Part shown: piece by piece, positions 61,834 through 64,000 of the stretch
Layout: each line of letters opens with the position of its first letter
Numbering within the stretch: position 1 is the stretch's first letter
Assembly (NCBI GenBank): GCA_023150945.1
Contig: JAKLJX010000013.1
Coordinates: 148,302 to 212,301 of the forward strand
Reading direction: 5' to 3'
DNA: 64,000 nt
Source of the DNA: a bacterium
GTDB lineage: Bacteria > Zhuqueibacterota > Zhuqueibacteria > Zhuqueibacterales > Zhuqueibacteraceae
Made by a program: the position numbers and the translations under genes
The notes under the pieces: generated by a model
Told to the model about the DNA's origin: nothing
Database searches by the model: none
The model's input: only the letters and a program-made list of their open reading frames with translations

Positions 61834-62147
61834 CTCCGCATAGAGTAGTTATTGATCCATTCATCTTCTTCAGGTTGATAAATCGTGATAATTTTTATCA
61901 ATCCTTCGTCAGTCTCTATTCGTGTGACTTGTATATGAATAGGTCGCCCCGACTTCGTGAATCCCAACAAGAGGCAACTCGGCGCATATTTATCCTCGGG
62001 ATAGTCCTCTATAATTTCTGCGTTCTCTGCAATTTCACGTATTTCGCTTTCGCTTATGTTACGCTCAACTGTCCGTTTGAATGCGTGAAAACTAAACTCG
62101 AATTGGCCAGACTCCAAATGTTTGTGTATTTCTTCGATCGTTTTCAT
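61830..62147 (-). CDS. DUF4258-family toxin candidate
   Basis: 105 residues. Family pattern: FSFHAFKRTVERNISESEI, EIIEDYPEDKYAPSCLLLGF, GRPIHIQVTRI and IITIYQPEEDEWI. DUF4258 proteins resemble RelE-fold/BrnT-type ribonuclease toxins, with His near the N-terminus (FHA) as a likely active residue. Directly upstream of, and overlapping, the zinc-finger antitoxin gene. Toxin-first order is common for the MqsRA type. Confidence 0.82.
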   Translation of the reverse strand: MKTIEEIHKHLESGQFEFSFHAFKRTVERNISESEIREIAENAEIIEDYPEDKYAPSCLLLGFTKSGRPIHIQVTRIETDEGLIKIITIYQPEEDEWINNYSMRR

Positions 62148-62282
62148 GCAAAAAGTAAAACCCAGTGAGCGGGTGACAGGAATTTAGTGGTCGCGCTTTT
62201 AAAAGCTATTCGAATGTAAACATTGTGGAGAGCAATTGCAACAAAGAACCCCTCCCCCGATCTTCTGTGAATGACATGTAGC

Positions 62283-62403
62283 TGCTAACACCAGTTTCAG
62301 CGGCTGCGGGGCGAGAAAGAGTTTGATCGAAGACGAGGCGTTGAAACTCGCACGATATGAAATTCATGCCACTGCCCCGCAGCCGCTGGAAACGATGTTA
62401 GCA
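62283..62403. repeat. attC-like palindrome 1
   Basis: TGCTAAC (62283-62289) pairs with GTTAGCA (62397-62403); after a short unpaired spacer, GTTTCAGCGGCTGCGGGG (62294-62311) pairs with CCCCGCAGCCGCTGGAAAC (62375-62393) except for one extra base on the right arm. The layout R''-spacer-L''/L'-spacer-R' with an extrahelical base is that of integron recombination sites; GTTAGCA departs from the strict GTTRRRY. It could also be a MITE. The adjoining stretch 62148-62734 is AT-rich with no clear gene. Confidence 0.4.
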
Positions 62404-62598
62404 AAAATAGTTTGGCATTTACCACGATACTTTGGTCCGAATTTCAGTACAACTTTTGTTTTTCTTCGACGATTTTGCTTTTTTCTCTTTCACGCTTTGT
62501 ATTCTTCACTAATTTTATTTCCTACCAATTCGCGCTATTGTTCGTTGCACGCACCTTGTTTTTTATGGTTTTTGAAATGGGGTGAAAAGCTTTCAGCA

Positions 62599-62715
62599 CT
62601 TCACAATACTTTATTTTTTATCGAGCCGCTTTATCTTCTGGGCTTCACGATATTTTATTTCTACCGACTCGTTTTATCCTTCGGCACTTCACGATCCTTT
62701 CTTGCTTCAATGAAC
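62599..62715. repeat. Tandem 44-bp repeats, array 1 (about 2.7 units)
   Basis: Units beginning CTTCAC start at 62599, 62643 and 62687, exact 44-bp period. Unit consensus by eye: CTTCACGATACTTTATTTCT, then ACCGAGCCGTTTTATC and a short tail. No spacers lie between the units, so this is not a CRISPR array. Confidence 0.7.
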
Positions 62716-62734
62716 ATCTTTTGATCTCAAAAAG

Positions 62735-62953
62735 CTACTGTCCATAACGCTCAAGCAGCGAATGACGAGCCTTCTCTAACAACTGTGAGTAGTCTGGCGA
62801 AAACGGCTCGGTAAGTTGTTTCTCAAGCAACGCCTCCAGCGCCCAGAGTGCATTTCTCTCTGGCGTATCTACTAATGCCTTAAGTTTTTCTGAGGCAAGA
62901 AGTTCAAATAGAACCAGCGCTTCGTCCTGTTCGAGAGTGATAGTTATGGGCAT
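62735..62953 (-). CDS. Small conserved hypothetical protein
   Basis: 72 residues, AAGGAAAG about 9 nt before the ATG at 62953. Sequence: MPITITLEQDEALVLFELLA at the start, ALWALEALLEKQL in the middle and KARHSLLERYGQ at the end. Two or three amphipathic helices and a short beta start; no motif or membrane segment. I recognise this as a recurrent small protein family of such genomes, of unknown role. It sits exactly between the two arrays of 44-bp repeats and between the two attC-like palindromes. Confidence 0.75.
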   Translation of the reverse strand: MPITITLEQDEALVLFELLASEKLKALVDTPERNALWALEALLEKQLTEPFSPDYSQLLEKARHSLLERYGQ

Positions 62954-63004
62954 TCTGCACTTTCCTTCTTGCGGCTTTTAAAATGGGGATGAAAAACGTT
63001 CGGA

Positions 63005-63120
63005 TTTTCACGATAGTCATTTTTCTACCTCGATGCCGTCTTCCAGCGCTTCACAATACTTTACTTTCTACCGAGCCACGTTATCTTTCTGAACTTCACG
63101 ACACTTTCCTATTTGCCCAA
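63005..63120. repeat. Tandem 44-bp repeats, array 2 (about 2.6 units)
   Basis: Units at 63005, 63049 and 63094 (periods 44 and 45), same consensus as the array at 62599. The short AATGGGG-x-TGAAAA lead precedes both arrays (62575 and 62982), so the arrays plus lead are duplicated on both sides of the small gene 62735-62953. Confidence 0.65.
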
Positions 63121-63139
63121 ACTCCTTTCGCTCAAATTT

Positions 63140-63183
63140 TGCTAACAACAGAGTTCAGCCTCGGCTTGAACGAGATGTTAGGT
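63140..63183. repeat. attC-like palindrome 2
   Basis: GCTAACA (63141-63147) pairs with TGTTAGG (63176-63182); inside, GTTCAGCC (63153-63160) pairs with GGCTTGAAC (63163-63171) except for one unpaired T. The right end GTTAGGT fits the integron core GTTRRRY. Short for attC (about 44 nt). Same general layout as the element at 62283-62403. Confidence 0.4.
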
Positions 63184-63238
63184 TGCGCCGGTATGTGAAT
63201 GCCTGTCACTATGGCCGCCTATCGGGCCGAACCCTTTG

Positions 63239-63592
63239 TTATTTGCTCAAGTGTAGCAAACCAATTATTTCTTCCGCACATTCCGAAGCTGTTTTTCCGT
63301 CTGTTATGACTGTTACACAGTTGTCCCGCGGAACCGCCGCACAATTCCATCTTTCTAGGTTTTTATGCAGCCCTTCAACGCTCCTTACTTTTCCCATTCT
63401 GATCCGTGAATCGCTCAAAACTCGTTTCTCTAATTCACTAACATCACATCTCAAGTCAGTGCTGTCCGGTTTAGTTGGGTTAGAGCTGCAGACATACTTG
63501 GTTGTGGTCTGCTGGTCGACTGCAACGTCTAAGCATCCTTTCACGCGAGTCCGAGAGTAGAATACTATTGAGGCTAACACGCGCAAAGACAT
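63239..63592 (-). pseudogene. C-terminal fragment of a small P-loop kinase-like protein
   Basis: A 117-codon frame. The first 35 residues overlap the transposase end and look non-native. The rest (LRCDVSELEKRVLSDSRIRM, GKVRSVEGLHKNLERW, VTVITDGKTASECAEEIIGLL) resembles the C-terminal lid and end of small kinases of the AAA/zeta-like type (S/R-rich lid, then D-x-x-x-x-E-x-A-E-x-I). The N-terminal Walker A part is missing, likely cut off by the transposase insertion upstream. Assignment tentative. Confidence 0.45.
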
Positions 63593-64000
63593 TTTCGCGG
63601 ATGTACCGCTGCATCTTGAGCAATGTGAACTGACATCTGGTTTTGTATTTGAGATAAGACAGTAAGAGATAGGTGATCATTGCGATCCAGATTTGAGTCC
63701 GCACGGCATTTTCGGTGGTACCTATGAAAGTTTTGATTCTCAAATTCTGCTTGATCCATTTGAAGAATGTTTCAATGTTCCATCGTGATTTGTAGATCTT
63801 CGCAATTGTTAGTGCTGAGAGGTGAATGATATTTGTCAGGTACTCATATGTTATCCCAGTTTCAGGGTCTCTGTACACGACCAATCGCAGTTCGATGGGA
63901 AGATCACTGGCGTTGTTTCCAACGAGACGAATGATCTTGTCTTGCAACACACCGCTATTTCTCGCGTGTCGCGAGAGTTTTGGAAGTAGATGCTCTGGGC
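63480..64000 (-). CDS. IS4-type transposase, C-terminal part (truncated by window edge)
   Basis: The frame runs off the right edge (no stop from 64000 to 63480), so about 173 C-terminal codons are visible. Motifs: LVVYRDPETGITYEYLTN, ALTIAKIYKSRWNIETFFKWIKQNLRIKTF with the catalytic Y-x-x-R-W-x-I-E-x-x-F-x-x-x-K block, and TENAVRTQIWIAMITYLLL. This is the classical IS4/DDE signature (YREK region). The last 24 residues (after SILL) are probably read-through past the natural end. The element extends beyond the window; no inverted repeats were found here. Confidence 0.9.
   Translation of the reverse strand, partial: PEHLLPKLSRHARNSGVLQDKIIRLVGNNASDLPIELRLVVYRDPETGITYEYLTNIIHLSALTIAKIYKSRWNIETFFKWIKQNLRIKTFIGTTENAVRTQIWIAMITYLLLSYLKYKTRCQFTLLKMQRYIRENVFARVSLNSILLSDSRERMLRRCSRPADHNQVCLQL

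Noticed and set aside
62599..63120. 44-bp repeats as a CRISPR array
   Set aside because: Units follow each other directly without unique spacers and there are no cas genes.
1..64000. tRNA, rRNA or other known RNA genes
   Set aside because: No cloverleaf with a TTCGA/TTCAA loop and acceptor pairing and no rRNA-like sequence was noticed; a formal scan was not possible.

Overview
The window is a GC-rich stretch of a Gram-negative bacterial chromosome. It encodes outer-membrane and lipid-asymmetry genes (TonB-dependent receptor, Wza-like exporter, an LptF/G-type permease, MlaEFD), many signal-peptide lipoproteins, a MenG/UbiE methyltransferase and a methylmalonyl-CoA epimerase. The gene style (ZU5-like lipoproteins, a DUF4350-type protein, a DUF4256 protein, BNR and kelch propellers, intergenic inverted repeats built on 'CGCAGAGACGC') suggests an FCB-group or candidate-phylum (KSB1/Calditrichota-like) organism. 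That placement is an inference; no rRNA or tRNA gene was seen.

Layout. 1-4.4 kb (- strand): a partial TPR protein and four tandem paralogous lipoproteins with ZU5-like domains. 5-11.4 kb (+): a signalling block with a sensor kinase, a TonB-dependent receptor, a YfiR-like protein, a REC-PAS-kinase and a response regulator. 11.8-14.7 kb (-): two tandem sigma54 enhancer-binding proteins with unusual receiver domains. 15-19 kb: a peptide-binding lipoprotein and an LptF/G permease fused to a Roadblock/LC7 domain. 19.5-28.2 kb (+): a Wzx/Wzy-type exopolysaccharide operon. 28.7-36.7 kb (+): a second surface-polymer operon with an AsnB-like protein, an MBOAT acyltransferase, an SGNH partner, a 2-hydroxyacid dehydrogenase, a PEP mutase and an ATP-grasp ligase. 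37-43 kb: an M13 peptidase and secreted proteins. 43.5-45.9 kb: an ECF sigma factor with two different anti-sigma factors. 46-48.8 kb: mlaEFD. 49-56.9 kb: menG, the epimerase, a HyuA-like protein, a degenerate ROK protein, an SDR, a BNR propeller and a SET-domain methyltransferase. 57-64 kb: an accessory region, increasingly AT-rich, with a nucleoside-hydrolase-like protein, a metacaspase, DUF4256, DUF1801, a gene fragment, a toxin-antitoxin pair, attC-like palindromes, 44-bp tandem repeats and an IS4-type transposase cut by the window edge.

How it works together. Two strong -24/-12 (sigma54) promoters, each with a pair of upstream inverted-repeat sites, lie before the ZU5 lipoprotein cluster (4584-4598, - strand) and the AsnB/MBOAT operon (28648-28663, + strand). 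A third copy of the site pair, with a weaker promoter, precedes the wza operon. Since two sigma54 activators lie between these loci, the reading here is that surface lipoproteins and polysaccharide are co-regulated. The second operon may make a phosphonate-containing decoration, because PEP mutase sits beside a dehydrogenase and an ATP-grasp enzyme with no phosphonopyruvate decarboxylase nearby.
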